This document shows positions 53,018 through 62,598 of a stretch of 64,000 bases of DNA, in pieces. The DNA is taken from the NCBI GenBank assembly GCA_949298985.1, contig CASFYV010000021.1:124001-188000 (forward strand), given 5' to 3'. The number at the start of each line of letters is the position of its first letter. Position 1 is the first letter of the stretch. The stretch is from an uncultured bacterium. Lineage in GTDB: Bacteria > Cyanobacteriota > Vampirovibrionia > Gastranaerophilales > Gastranaerophilaceae. The notes beneath the pieces are model-generated. The model was not told the DNA's origin and ran no database searches. It worked only from the letters and a program-made list of their open reading frames with translations. The position numbers were made by a program, and so were the translations under genes.

Positions 53018-54235
53018 ATGATTATAACAGAATATTCCATTAAAAATAATATTAATAATTTAAAAATAAATAAGGCAAATCAACAAAATTTAAATAGGGC
53101 TTCTTATTCAGATGATAGAGTTGTTCTATCTTTTAATGGATATCAAGAAGCTTTAGTTTATGCCAAGAAATCAAAATTTAAAAACAGGCTTTTTAATAAA
53201 AAATTATGTAATTTAAATTTTGAAAAATATGAAGGAATTCAGAAAGGTTTAAAAACTTTTGAAGGGCTTTCATTAAAACAAATAGCATTTGCTTTGACTG
53301 ATTTACATTCTATAAACTTAATAACCGGATGTAAAAATCATTGTCTACATTGTTATGCAAATGCTCAACCATTTATTAAACAATATCCATTCGAAGATTT
53401 AGTACAAATTTGTAATGATATAAAAGAATTAAAAAATCGTCTTGGAGTAAGTCCAACTTATCACCATAGTATTTCTTATACTGATTGTTCTTTTGATTCA
53501 GATGCCTTAGATTGTCATTTATTTGATAAAAATGGGAATAAACATGATTTTGTAGAAATAGCAAAATTGATGAAAGAAAATTTGGGTGCTGCTCCTGTTT
53601 TTGATACAAATGGCTGGAAAAGGAAAGATAAAGAAAAACAAAAAATAGCAGAAGAATATGTTGAAAAACTATTAAAAGATAATAACTACAAAAATTTTTA
53701 TCAAATTAATATTTCTATTAATCCCTTTAGACCTGAGTATGTGAGGATTTTGAAATCCGGTTATTCTCTTGATGAACTCTATCAGCCAATAAGAAAAGTT
53801 GGAGATGATTTTGAACAGGAAGAAGCTTTACTATCTGATGATTATAAAAAGTACAGAGATTTATATACTGATTACGTTAAAGATGTTGCAAATACTTTAA
53901 TAACTTTTAAACCTCTTTTAAAAACTAAAAAACTTCAAACAATAATAAGGGCATTAGATAACAATATAGAAGAAATGAAAGGTTTTAGAATTAATGATTT
54001 TCGAGAAACATTAAAACATATTATGCAAGAGTTGTATTTAAGAAGTTTGTGTGGGCTCTTAAATAAAAATGATTTAAAAGAGTTTCAAAAAATATTAAGT
54101 AAATATAATACGCGAATATTCATCGCATCAGGAAGGATGGAAAATTTTTATAAACATAAAAATCCAAATGGTTTTAAAAATATAAAGAGAATCGATCCTG
54201 AAAAAAACTTGCAGAATCAAATTATGAAAGAATAA
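53018..54235 (+). CDS. Radical-SAM protein with N-terminal F-N-G motif, frameshifted at the 3' end
   Basis: The cluster motif C105-x3-C109-x2-C112 (GCKNHCLHCYA) marks a radical-SAM enzyme; the SAM-contacting region lies behind it. The N-terminus carries VVLSFNGYQEA (F39-N40-G41), like other lineage-specific proteins here. The frame ends at 54235 with LQNQIMKE, but one extra A in the A7 run at 54201-54207 would extend it by about 75 residues to 54435. Either the protein is truncated or slippage makes a longer form. Five nt after the Cys-His-Asp protein gene, so likely co-transcribed. Substrate unknown. Confidence 0.78.
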   Translation: MIITEYSIKNNINNLKINKANQQNLNRASYSDDRVVLSFNGYQEALVYAKKSKFKNRLFNKKLCNLNFEKYEGIQKGLKTFEGLSLKQIAFALTDLHSINLITGCKNHCLHCYANAQPFIKQYPFEDLVQICNDIKELKNRLGVSPTYHHSISYTDCSFDSDALDCHLFDKNGNKHDFVEIAKLMKENLGAAPVFDTNGWKRKDKEKQKIAEEYVEKLLKDNNYKNFYQINISINPFRPEYVRILKSGYSLDELYQPIRKVGDDFEQEEALLSDDYKKYRDLYTDYVKDVANTLITFKPLLKTKKLQTIIRALDNNIEEMKGFRINDFRETLKHIMQELYLRSLCGLLNKNDLKEFQKILSKYNTRIFIASGRMENFYKHKNPNGFKNIKRIDPEKNLQNQIMKE

Positions 54236-54435
54236 AAACTAATAAAAAACTTTCTGCAGCATTTATGAGATATCTAAAAATGATTTCTGCAGATGGAAGA
54301 GTATACTTATATGATAATTATTCAATTATTCCAACTGATATAAAATTGAATTTATCAACAAAAGAGATTAAATCTCCTTTTAAAATACCTGTAAAAGATT
54401 TTGTAATTACAGAAGATATGATAGATTTAATTTAA
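54208..54435 (+). pseudogene. Out-of-frame 3' tail of the radical-SAM gene
   Basis: Continuous coding sequence in the next frame, reading LAESNYERIKTNKKLSAAFM and later MISADGRVYLYDNYSIIPTD, ending at a TAA at 54433-54435. Composition matches the upstream protein and there is no start codon or ribosome binding site of its own, so it is the displaced C-terminus after a one-base difference in the A7 run. Confidence 0.7.
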
Positions 54436-54459
54436 ACAAATGTAACGCTAGAACTTGCC

Positions 54460-54620
54460 AGAAAAGCATGTTTATACTAACATTTAGTTGGTTACATTGG
54501 TCGATAGGTATAACCCTAGTCGGAATAAAACAGGGAATAATAAATTCAGAAAGAATTTACTTACCCCTCCCGATGGAGCAATATAGCCCGTAGTAAGACA
54601 AGTTAGAAAAAACAAAGGAG
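54460..54620 (+). ncRNA. Candidate structured leader of rpsB
   Basis: Locally GC-richer than its surroundings (AACCCTAGTCGG, TTACCCCTCCCGATGGAGC, AGCCCGTAGTAAG). Contains a clean hairpin TAAATTC (54541-54547)/GAATTTA (54553-54559) with loop AGAAA. The position just before rpsB fits a ribosomal-protein autoregulatory leader; identity to a known Rfam class was not established. Confidence 0.4.
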
Positions 54621-54627
54621 ACAAAAG

Positions 54628-55389
54628 ATGTCAGTAGCATCACTTATTGAACTTTTAGAAGCTGGAGTTCACTTCGGACACCAAACACAACATTGGAATC
54701 CAAAAATGAAACCATATATTTATGGTGCAAGAAACGGTATTTATATTCTTGATTTAAGAAAAACTACCGATTTATTAGATGTAGCTTATGAAGCAGTTAG
54801 AGAATATGCAGCAAAAGGAAGAAATGTTCTTTTTGTTGGTACTAAAAAACAAGCAGCTGAAGTTGTTGCAGAAGAAGCTACAAGAGCAGGTGCTTACTAT
54901 ATTAACAGAAGATGGTTAGGCGGTATGCTAACTAACTTTGAAACAATTAGAGGTAGAGTTAACAAATTAAGAGAATTAGAAGATTTCATTAACTCAGGTC
55001 ACGCTGAAAAATTACCTAAAAAAGAACAAGCTCAATTAAACAGACAATTAGCAAAATTAAGCAAAACTTTAGGCGGTATTAAAGAAATGCGTGGTTTACC
55101 TGATATTATCTTCGTTGTAGACCAAGCTAAAGAAGATATCGCAATAGCAGAAGCTAACAAGTTAAATATTCCTGTTATTTGTTTAGCTGATACAAATGCT
55201 AATCCTGATGGAATTAACTACATCATCCCTGGTAATGATGATGCTATCCGTTCTATCAAATTAATTGCTTCTAAACTTGCTGATGCAGTATTAGAAGGAA
55301 AACAATTAAAAGAAAACAATGCTAATACAAAGAAAATTGAATCTATAACAGCTGCTGATGCTGGTGTAGAAGAAGTAGCATCTGTATAA
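54628..55389 (+). CDS. rpsB: 30S ribosomal protein S2
   Basis: Small-subunit protein, 253 residues. Signatures [53 protein letters not shown] and [13 protein letters not shown]. Strong AAAGGAG ribosome binding site. Followed by tsf as in most bacteria. Confidence 0.98.
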   Translation: MSVASLIELLEAGVHFGHQTQHWNPKMKPYIYGARNGIYILDLRKTTDLLDVAYEAVREYAAKGRNVLFVGTKKQAAEVVAEEATRAGAYYINRRWLGGMLTNFETIRGRVNKLRELEDFINSGHAEKLPKKEQAQLNRQLAKLSKTLGGIKEMRGLPDIIFVVDQAKEDIAIAEANKLNIPVICLADTNANPDGINYIIPGNDDAIRSIKLIASKLADAVLEGKQLKENNANTKKIESITAADAGVEEVASV

Positions 55390-55463
55390 TTACAACAAAA
55401 AAGAATGATAATTAATAACTGTAAATTTTTAACTACAAATATTGAAATAGAGTTGTGATTTAG

Positions 55464-55497
55464 GAATAGTGAATAAGATAATATCTATTCACTATTC
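55464..55497. repeat. 12-bp inverted repeat between rpsB and tsf
   Basis: GAATAGTGAATA (55464-55475) and TATTCACTATTC (55486-55497), loop AGATAATATC, followed by further ACTATTC units to about 55507. No T run, so it is not a standard terminator. Could be a processing or attenuation structure, or a small dispersed repeat. Confidence 0.55.
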
Positions 55498-55540
55498 ACT
55501 ATTCATTCCTCACTTGTTCAAAAAATAAGGAGAATTATAA

Positions 55541-56404
55541 ATGAATATTACAGCTACAATGGTAAAAGAACTTCGTGATAAAACTGGTGCTGGCATGATG
55601 GATGCTAAAAAAGCATTAGTAGAAGTAGATGGTGATATGGAAAAAGCAATGGAAGTTTTACGTCAAAAAGGTATTGCTTCTGCTGATAAGAAAATGGGAA
55701 GAATTGCTGCTGAAGGTAGAATTGGTTCATTCGTTTCTGATTCAGTTGGTGCAATGATTGAAGTTAACTGTGAAACAGATTTCGTTGCAAAAAATGAAGA
55801 ATTTATTGAATTAACAAATGGTCTTGCAGAATTAGTAGCAACAGCTAACCCAGCTGATGTTGAAGCTTTATTAGCTACAAATTGTCCTAAATGCGGTAAA
55901 ACTGTAGAAGAAGCTATTAAAGAAAAAATCGCTTCTATCGGTGAAAAAATTACTGTAAGAAGATTTGTTAGATATGAAGGTAATACTGCTACTTACATTC
56001 ACAACGGTAAAATCGGTGTTCTTTTAGAAACTAGTGCAAAAGACGAAGCTCTTGCTAAAGATATTTGTTTACATATTGCATCTTCAGCTCCAGAATTCGT
56101 TTCAAGAAAAGATATTCCTCAATCAGTAATTGATGAAGAAACAAGAATTGAAATGGGTAAAGAAGATTTAGCTAACAAACCTGAACAAATCAGAGCTAAA
56201 ATCGTAGAAGGTCGTGTTAATAAATTAATGGCTCACAGATGTTTAATTGAGCAACCATTTGTTAAAAACCCTGATCAAACTATTGAACAATTAATCTCTG
56301 GAAAATTCGACATTGTTAAATTTGACAGATTTGTTCTTGGTGAAGGTTTAGAAAAAAGAAACGATAACTTTGCTGATGAAGTTATGAGCCAATTAAACAA
56401 ATAA
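55541..56404 (+). CDS. tsf: Elongation factor Ts
   Basis: Nucleotide exchange factor of EF-Tu. Family signatures VKELRDKTGAGMMDAKKAL, DMEKAMEVLRQKGI, EVNCETDFVAKNEEF and HIASSAPEFVS. 287 residues. A CPKCGKT segment near residue 118 (NCPKCGKTVEEA) is an unusual Cys pair in the core insertion. Ends in a strong terminator. Confidence 0.97.
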   Translation: MNITATMVKELRDKTGAGMMDAKKALVEVDGDMEKAMEVLRQKGIASADKKMGRIAAEGRIGSFVSDSVGAMIEVNCETDFVAKNEEFIELTNGLAELVATANPADVEALLATNCPKCGKTVEEAIKEKIASIGEKITVRRFVRYEGNTATYIHNGKIGVLLETSAKDEALAKDICLHIASSAPEFVSRKDIPQSVIDEETRIEMGKEDLANKPEQIRAKIVEGRVNKLMAHRCLIEQPFVKNPDQTIEQLISGKFDIVKFDRFVLGEGLEKRNDNFADEVMSQLNK

Positions 56405-56425
56405 GTTTAATAAATTATAATAAAT

Positions 56426-56460
56426 AAAACAGGATAAAGATTTTTCTTTATCCTGTTTTT
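56426..56460 (+). terminator. Intrinsic terminator of rpsB-tsf
   Basis: AAAACAGGATAAAG (56426-56439) pairs with CTTTATCCTGTTTT (56446-56459), followed by a T run. Confidence 0.88.
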
Positions 56461-56528
56461 TTATTAAATAATTAATTAATAATTAAAAAATCTTGATTTT
56501 TTTTAAATAGCATTAAAATAAAATTAGT

Positions 56529-56561
56529 GGGTAAAATTAAAAATATAAAATATATTTACCC
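56529..56561. promoter_or_regulatory. Inverted repeat upstream of clpB
   Basis: GGGTAAA (56529-56535) and TTTACCC (56555-56561) with a 19-nt AT-rich spacer, ending 17 nt before the clpB ATG. It does not match CIRCE (TTAGCACTC-N9-GAGTGCTAA). Candidate operator for a heat-shock repressor. Confidence 0.4.
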
Positions 56562-56578
56562 CAAACGGAGTTAAAACT

Positions 56579-59176
56579 ATGATTAATTTTGAAAAATTTA
56601 CTAATTATTCGCAAGAAATTATATTTGCGGCAAATGCTAAAAAAGATTTTTATAAAAACACCGAAGTTCAGCCGGAACATATTGTTATGGCGATGATTGA
56701 GGATAAAGGTATTGCAAAAGATTATTTGGAAGAATTGAAATTATTAAATCAAAATTTCATTAATTCAATAGTTACAAAAATTAAAGAGTATCCTACAATT
56801 TCATCTCCAAGTGTTTCTCAACAAGTATTTTTATCAAGGGAAACGAATTCTTTATTAGAAATTGCAACTAGTGAAGCAGAAGCTTTAAAAGATGAATTTA
56901 TAGGTATTGAATGTATCTTAATTGCAATGACTAAATTGGAAAATTCTTTTATAAAGGATTTACTAAAACGTAATAATGTCGATACAAATTCAATTTTAAA
57001 CGTTATAAAAAAAATTAGAGGTAATAAAAAAGTGGATAGTAAAAATGCAGAAGAAAATATGAAAGCTCTTGAAAAATATTCAACAGACTTAACAGAAAGG
57101 GCTAGAAAAGGGAAATTAGATCCTGTAATAGGTCGTGACGAAGAAGTTAGACGTATTATTCAGGTATTAAACAGAAGAACCAAAAACAATCCTGTTTTAA
57201 TTGGTGAACCAGGGGTTGGTAAAACTGCTATTGTTGAAGGTTTAGCACAAAGAATTATTCGAGGAGATGTTCCTGAAAGTTTAAAAGATGTTAAATTAAT
57301 ATCTCTTGATTTGGGTGCATTGGTTGCTGGTGCTAAATTTAGAGGTGAATTTGAAGAACGTCTAAAAGCTGTTTTAAAAGAAGTTCAAGATTCAAACGGT
57401 GAAATTGTAATGTTTATTGATGAGTTGCACACTGTTGTCGGAGCAGGTGCTACAGAAGGTTCTATGGATGCAGGTAACCTATTAAAACCTATGCTTGCTA
57501 GAGGCGAATTAAGAACGATTGGTGCAACTACTATTAATGAATATCGTAAATATATTGAAAAAGATCCGGCTTTAGAAAGACGTTTTCAACCTGTTTTAGT
57601 TGACGAACCTTCTGTTGAGGATACAATTTCAATTTTAAGAGGATTAAAAGAAAAATATGAAGTCCATCATGGCGTAAGAATTCTTGACAGTGCTTTAATT
57701 GCGGCGGCTCAATTATCTGATAGATATATAACAGATAGATTTCTTCCTGATAAAGCCATTGATTTAATAGATGAAGCGGCTTCTGCTTTAAGAATAGAAA
57801 TTGATTCTATGCCTGAAGAAATTGATGTTATGTTAAGACAAAAAATTCAGCTTGAAATTGAACGAGAAGCTTTGAAAAAAGAAACTTCTCCAGAATGTAT
57901 TACAAAAATTGATAAATTAACCAGTGAGATTGATGATTTAGAAAGCAAAATTTCTAAACTTAAAGCACAGTGGGAAGTTGAAAAAAATACAATTACAGGA
58001 GAAGCAGGAATTAAAGAGGAAATTGATAGAGTAAAAACTCAAATTGCTGAAGCAGAAAGAAATACTGATTTACAAACTGCTGCAGAACTTAAATACGGAA
58101 AATTAATGGAACTTGAAAAAAAATTACAATCTATTCAAGGGAAAGAAAAAAGTGAAAATCAACTTCTAAAAGAAGAAATAAGTGGCGATGATATTGCAGA
58201 AATAGTAAGTAAATGGACAGGTATTCCTGTAAATAGATTGGTTGAAAGTGAAATGCAAAAACTTCTTAGAATGGAAGATGTTTTACATAAACGATTAATT
58301 GGTCAAGATGAAGCTGTTGATACAGTATCAGATGCAATAAGACGAGCTCGTTCAGGCTTGAAAGATCCTAAACGTCCAATTGGTACTTTTATATTTCTTG
58401 GACCTACAGGTGTTGGTAAAACAGAACTTGCTAAAACTCTTGCAGAATTTTTATTCAATGATGAAGATGCAATTATTAGAATTGATATGTCAGAATACAT
58501 GGAAAAACATAACGTAGCAAGATTAGTTGGAGCTCCTCCAGGATATGTTGGATATGAAGAAGGCGGACAACTTACTGAAGCTGTTAGAAGAAAACCTTAC
58601 TCTGTTGTATTATTTGATGAAATTGAAAAAGCTCATCCTGATGTATTCAATATAATGCTTCAAATTTTTGATGATGGTAGGCTTACTGATTCTAAGGGTA
58701 GAACTGTTGATTTCAAAAATACCGTTATTATTATGACAAGTAACATCGGTAGTGAAATTATTTTAGAAGATTCTTTAAATGCAGCCGTAAATAACGGAAA
58801 TTTTGAAGAAACAAAAGAAAAAGTTATGGCTGTTATGAGAGAACGTTTTAAACCTGAATTTTTAAACAGGGTTGATGAAACGATTTTCTTTAAAGCTCTT
58901 ACTTTACAACAGTTATCAGCAATTGTTGATATACAAATGGATCATTTGAGAAGTTTATTAAAAGATAAAAATATTACTTTTGAAATCACTGATGATGCAA
59001 AAGAATTTCTTGCAACAAGAGGATTTAATCCAATTTATGGTGCAAGACCTCTTAAGCGTGTAATTCGTCAGTTAGTTGAAAATCCTTTATCTAAATTATT
59101 ACTTTCTCAAAAATTTATTGATGGAGATAATATAAAAATTGATTTAAAAAATGATGAATTGGTTTTTGAAAAATAA
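56579..59176 (+). CDS. clpB: Chaperone ClpB
   Basis: Hsp100 disaggregase, 865 residues. N-domain with double Clp-N repeat (1-145), first AAA module with Walker A GEPGVGKT at 209-216 and Walker B MFIDELH, a long coiled-coil middle domain (about 405-530, [14 protein letters not shown]) typical of ClpB rather than ClpC, second AAA module with GPTGVGKT near 600 and [14 protein letters not shown]. Works with DnaK on aggregates. Preceded by an inverted repeat and followed by a strong terminator. Confidence 0.96.
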   Translation: MINFEKFTNYSQEIIFAANAKKDFYKNTEVQPEHIVMAMIEDKGIAKDYLEELKLLNQNFINSIVTKIKEYPTISSPSVSQQVFLSRETNSLLEIATSEAEALKDEFIGIECILIAMTKLENSFIKDLLKRNNVDTNSILNVIKKIRGNKKVDSKNAEENMKALEKYSTDLTERARKGKLDPVIGRDEEVRRIIQVLNRRTKNNPVLIGEPGVGKTAIVEGLAQRIIRGDVPESLKDVKLISLDLGALVAGAKFRGEFEERLKAVLKEVQDSNGEIVMFIDELHTVVGAGATEGSMDAGNLLKPMLARGELRTIGATTINEYRKYIEKDPALERRFQPVLVDEPSVEDTISILRGLKEKYEVHHGVRILDSALIAAAQLSDRYITDRFLPDKAIDLIDEAASALRIEIDSMPEEIDVMLRQKIQLEIEREALKKETSPECITKIDKLTSEIDDLESKISKLKAQWEVEKNTITGEAGIKEEIDRVKTQIAEAERNTDLQTAAELKYGKLMELEKKLQSIQGKEKSENQLLKEEISGDDIAEIVSKWTGIPVNRLVESEMQKLLRMEDVLHKRLIGQDEAVDTVSDAIRRARSGLKDPKRPIGTFIFLGPTGVGKTELAKTLAEFLFNDEDAIIRIDMSEYMEKHNVARLVGAPPGYVGYEEGGQLTEAVRRKPYSVVLFDEIEKAHPDVFNIMLQIFDDGRLTDSKGRTVDFKNTVIIMTSNIGSEIILEDSLNAAVNNGNFEETKEKVMAVMRERFKPEFLNRVDETIFFKALTLQQLSAIVDIQMDHLRSLLKDKNITFEITDDAKEFLATRGFNPIYGARPLKRVIRQLVENPLSKLLLSQKFIDGDNIKIDLKNDELVFEK

Positions 59177-59185
59177 TTAATTTAT

Positions 59186-59231
59186 AAAATAGGCGGGTTT
59201 TTGATTAATAATCAAAAACCCGCCTATTTTC
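59186..59231. terminator. Strong intrinsic terminator
   Basis: 21-bp perfect stem between 59186-59206 and 59210-59230 (core TAGGCGGGTTTTTGATT), loop AAT, T-rich on both sides. Confidence 0.92.
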
Positions 59232-59284
59232 GTATATCTTAATATATGTTACAATAATTAAATAAAATTAAGAAGGATAGCATT

Positions 59285-59710
59285 TTGGCAAGAAAAAAAC
59301 ATAATTCTAGAATTATACATTTCATCGTAACATTTTTGTTAATGTCAAGTGGAGTATATTATTTTTGGTTAAACTATGTTCCTCAAAAGTGGTATGAAAC
59401 ACAGAGTATGCTTCCAAATCAAAATGAAGCTTATTATGTAAATCAATGGTGTACATCAAATTTTGGAAGAAAAGAGGCTGTTTTATGGGATTTAACAAGA
59501 GTTGATTGCCTTGCAAAAGATTATGCTATTGAATTTGATTTTGCAAAAAAATGGGCAGAATCAGTCGGACAATCTCTTTATTATTCTAAAATGACCAAAA
59601 AACAACCGGCTGTAGTTTTAATTTTACAAAATATCACTGACTATATTTATGTTAACAGAATTGAAAGAATGAATTTGGGAATTAAAATATTTCTGATAAA
59701 AGCTTATTGA
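59285..59710 (+). CDS. Membrane-anchored restriction-endonuclease-like fold protein (141 aa)
   Basis: A basic N-terminus and one membrane helix (residues 11-30) are followed by a periplasmic domain with WDLTRVDCLAKDYAIEFDF and AKKWAESVGQSLYYS (D74, E83, K88, Q96). This matches a widespread Gram-negative family with a PD-(D/E)xK-like core in which the acidic residues and the WAEAxGQ helix are conserved. Nuclease activity is not established. Start TTG 59285, with AAGGATAG upstream. Confidence 0.72.
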   Translation: MARKKHNSRIIHFIVTFLLMSSGVYYFWLNYVPQKWYETQSMLPNQNEAYYVNQWCTSNFGRKEAVLWDLTRVDCLAKDYAIEFDFAKKWAESVGQSLYYSKMTKKQPAVVLILQNITDYIYVNRIERMNLGIKIFLIKAY

Positions 59711-59730
59711 TTTATTAGGTTAATTGAAAT

Positions 59731-59761
59731 AAAAAAAGAGGACATAAGTCCTCTTTTTTAT
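59731..59761. terminator. Bidirectional intrinsic terminator
   Basis: AAAAAAGAGGAC pairs with GTCCTCTTTTTT (59732-59759) around ATAA. Separates the 59285 gene from convergent serS. Confidence 0.88.
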
Positions 59762-61024
59762 TTATATCTTATCAAATCCGGTATATTTTCTTAAAACTTC
59801 CGGAATAATTATTGTTCCATCTTCTTGTTGGAAATTTTCTACTATCGCAGCAAAAGTTCTTCCAACAGCAAGTCCAGAACCATTCAAAGTATGAACAAAT
59901 CTCAATTTACCCTCTTTATCTCTATATCTGATATTGGCTCTTCTTGCTTGATAGTCACCAAAATTAGAACAACTTGAAATTTCTTTATAAGTATTATAAG
60001 AAGGTAACCAAACTTCTAAATCAAAACACTTGTTAGCACTAAAGCCAATATCAGCTGTACATAAAGCAACTCTTCTATATGGTAAACCTAATTTTTCTAA
60101 ACAAATTTCAGCATTTCTTGTAAGTTTTTCATGCTCATCTTTGCTGGTTTCCGGAGTAGTTAATTTAACCATTTCAACCTTGTTGAATTGATGAACTCTT
60201 ATTAAGCCTCTAGTATCTTTACCTGCAGAACCTGCTTCTCTTCTAAAACAAGGTGTATAAGCTGTCATATACTTAGGTAAATCGTCTTCGCTTAAAATTT
60301 CTCCTGAATAAATATTTGTAACAGGAACTTCCGCAGTAGGAATTAAGTACAAGTCTTCATCAACACATTTATACATATCTTCCGCAAACTTAGGTAATTG
60401 TCCAGTACCTGTCATTGTTGCAGCATTTGCCATAAACGGAGGTAGAATTTCTTCATAGCCGTGTTCTTCTGTATGCAAATCTAAGAAAAACTGAATAATG
60501 GCACGCTCAAGTCTAGCACCTTTTCCTCTATATAAAGTAAATCTTGATTGAGATATCTTTACCCCACGTTCAAAATCTACAATACCCTTTCCCTCACACA
60601 AATCCCAATGAGCTTTCGGAGTAAATGAAAATTCTGTTGGCTTTCCCCACTCCTTAACTGTCGGATTATCATCTTCTGAAGCTCCTATAGGAGTAGTTTC
60701 ATCAGGAATATTAGGAGTTCTTAAGAGTAAATCTCTTTGAGCATTATCTAATTCTACTTGTTTTTCTTCTAATTCTTTTATTTCATCTCCTAATTGACGA
60801 ACTTCTTCCTGTATAGAATCAGTATTTTCACCATTTTTTTTCATCATACCGATTTTTTGAGATTCATTTTTTCTTTTTGCTCTTAATTCATCTGCTTGAG
60901 CTTGTATTTTTCTTCTTTCTGCATCAATTTCTATAACTCTATCAATCGATAATTCTGGATTTCTTCTTTTTAATAATTCATTAATTTTTTCAGGATTCTC
61001 TCTTATTAATTTAATATCTAGCAT
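59762..61024 (-). CDS. serS: Seryl-tRNA synthetase
   Basis: Charges tRNA-Ser (one of which is encoded at 11434). N-terminal coiled-coil arm (about residues 30-100: [18 protein letters not shown]), class II motif 2 [15 protein letters not shown] with [10 protein letters not shown], and motif 3 [18 protein letters not shown]. 420 residues, full length. No ribosome binding site abnormality seen. Confidence 0.98.
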   Translation of the reverse strand: MLDIKLIRENPEKINELLKRRNPELSIDRVIEIDAERRKIQAQADELRAKRKNESQKIGMMKKNGENTDSIQEEVRQLGDEIKELEEKQVELDNAQRDLLLRTPNIPDETTPIGASEDDNPTVKEWGKPTEFSFTPKAHWDLCEGKGIVDFERGVKISQSRFTLYRGKGARLERAIIQFFLDLHTEEHGYEEILPPFMANAATMTGTGQLPKFAEDMYKCVDEDLYLIPTAEVPVTNIYSGEILSEDDLPKYMTAYTPCFRREAGSAGKDTRGLIRVHQFNKVEMVKLTTPETSKDEHEKLTRNAEICLEKLGLPYRRVALCTADIGFSANKCFDLEVWLPSYNTYKEISSCSNFGDYQARRANIRYRDKEGKLRFVHTLNGSGLAVGRTFAAIVENFQQEDGTIIIPEVLRKYTGFDKI

Positions 61025-61103
61025 TATCCTTACCTCGCTTTATTGCTAATTTACACATAAATTTTAGCATAAAAACAGATAATGCCAATATAAATTTCCC
61101 ATT

Positions 61104-61646
61104 TTATAAAGTAAATGAAAAAATTATAATCGCTGTTAATGAAAGTACAGTTAAAACAAATGCTATTGCAACCTTTAAAAGGGGATGAAATTTTAAATTC
61201 TCTTCATCCTCTAAATCCAATTGCCTTATTATTTTTTTTGAAAAATCTTGTTTTATATTACCACTTGTTTTAGAAAAAGAATTACTCATCAACTTTCTTA
61301 TATTATAAGTATCTTCTAATTCTTTTCTTGCTTGCTTATTATTTATGGTAAATTTTCTCATCTTAATATTTTCATCACTTGGCAGTTCATTATCTATATA
61401 TGCTGATAAATTTTCTTTAAATAATCTGTATTGACTACAACTATTTTTAACACACATATCCTCACTCACATCTTGAGAAAAAGTATTTTGCATATCCACA
61501 ACCATTGTTTTAATAATGTCATACTTGGCTCTACAACAAGCACATTTTTTCAAATGTTCTTCAACCTTAGCTTTCAACGATTTACTTAATCCACCCTCTA
61601 TATAAAATGAAATTAATACATCCATCTGTGAACATGTAATTTCCAT
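61104..61646 (-). CDS. Zinc-finger anti-sigma factor
   Basis: Membrane-bound repressor of the ECF sigma factor encoded immediately upstream. The N-terminal ZAS/zf-HC2 motif is HLKKCACC (H31, C35, C38), with another Cys at 5. A second region contains SAYIDNELPSDE, a typical zinc-finger-anti-sigma repeat, and a C-terminal helix at about 156-178 anchors it. 180 residues. AAGGAGT ribosome binding site, 14 nt after the sigma gene. Confidence 0.88.
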   Translation of the reverse strand: MEITCSQMDVLISFYIEGGLSKSLKAKVEEHLKKCACCRAKYDIIKTMVVDMQNTFSQDVSEDMCVKNSCSQYRLFKENLSAYIDNELPSDENIKMRKFTINNKQARKELEDTYNIRKLMSNSFSKTSGNIKQDFSKKIIRQLDLEDEENLKFHPLLKVAIAFVLTVLSLTAIIIFSFTL

Positions 61647-61660
61647 AATTTTGATACTCC

Positions 61661-62230
61661 TTATATAAACTCTTTTAATTCATTTTTTAATCTCATTCTT
61701 GCTCTTGAAATTCTCGATTTCACAGTCCCAAGAGTAGTTTTTGTTATTTTGGCAATATCTTCATAACTTAAACCTTCATATTCTCTTAAAACAATTACGA
61801 CTCTTAAATTTTCAGGCAAACTTAACATTGCCAACTTTATTAATTTTTCCATCTCTGAAAAAAGACATTTTTCACCTGGTTCACAACCAATTTTATCTTT
61901 TATTTCTAAAAGCTTTTCATTATTAAATTCTATTTGATTATTTTTATGATTTTTCTTTAAATAATCATAAAAAGTATTAGTAATTATTTGATTCAACCAA
62001 GCTTTAAAATTTTTAATATCCTTTAACCTGGAAATATTTCTAGCCATTTTTAATAAAACATCTTGAGTTGAATCAGCTATATCTTCTCTTCTATCAATTA
62101 GATAACTAAAAACAGTAAAAATCTCTTTTTGCACTCGTTTAACAAGCTCTTCTAAAGCAGCAATATTACCACCTTGAGCTTGAATAATTATATAACTAAT
62201 ATCCCTCTTCTTTAAATTAGTCTTCGACAT
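61661..62230 (-). CDS. ECF-type RNA polymerase sigma factor
   Basis: Alternative sigma factor of the RpoE group. Region 2 with YLIDRREDIADSTQDVLLKMARNIS and FKAWLNQIITNTFYDYLKK, region 4 with LPENLRVVIVLREYEGLSYEDIAKI and GTVKSRISRARMRLK. I start at ATG 62230 (AAGGAGT upstream) rather than 62314. 189 residues. In an operon with its anti-sigma factor; its regulon and signal are unknown. Confidence 0.92.
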   Translation of the reverse strand: MSKTNLKKRDISYIIIQAQGGNIAALEELVKRVQKEIFTVFSYLIDRREDIADSTQDVLLKMARNISRLKDIKNFKAWLNQIITNTFYDYLKKNHKNNQIEFNNEKLLEIKDKIGCEPGEKCLFSEMEKLIKLAMLSLPENLRVVIVLREYEGLSYEDIAKITKTTLGTVKSRISRARMRLKNELKEFI

Positions 62231-62598
62231 TAAAAGACTCCTTCTTGGGATAATTATATTTAAACTAATAAAGAAACATATTCCCCTACTGTAGAAGACC
62301 ATCGTATAAATCAATTTAGGGAAAAAGAAAACAGGTCGGTTAAATATCCTTCCTGTTAAGATTTTACACTAGCCGAAATATAAATAGCAATATCATTGTA
62401 CATTAAAATCAATAAAAACACAAATAAATATTTACACTTGAAATTGTTTTAAATATTGAATAAAAGACTATAATCCAATCATATCTTTAAAATTTTTAAA
62501 TGAAGAAATGTAAAGTTGTGTAACATTTATATATTTTTTATATATAAACTAGTCAATTATCTTTACATACCAAACTTTATATATATGAGGCAATATAT

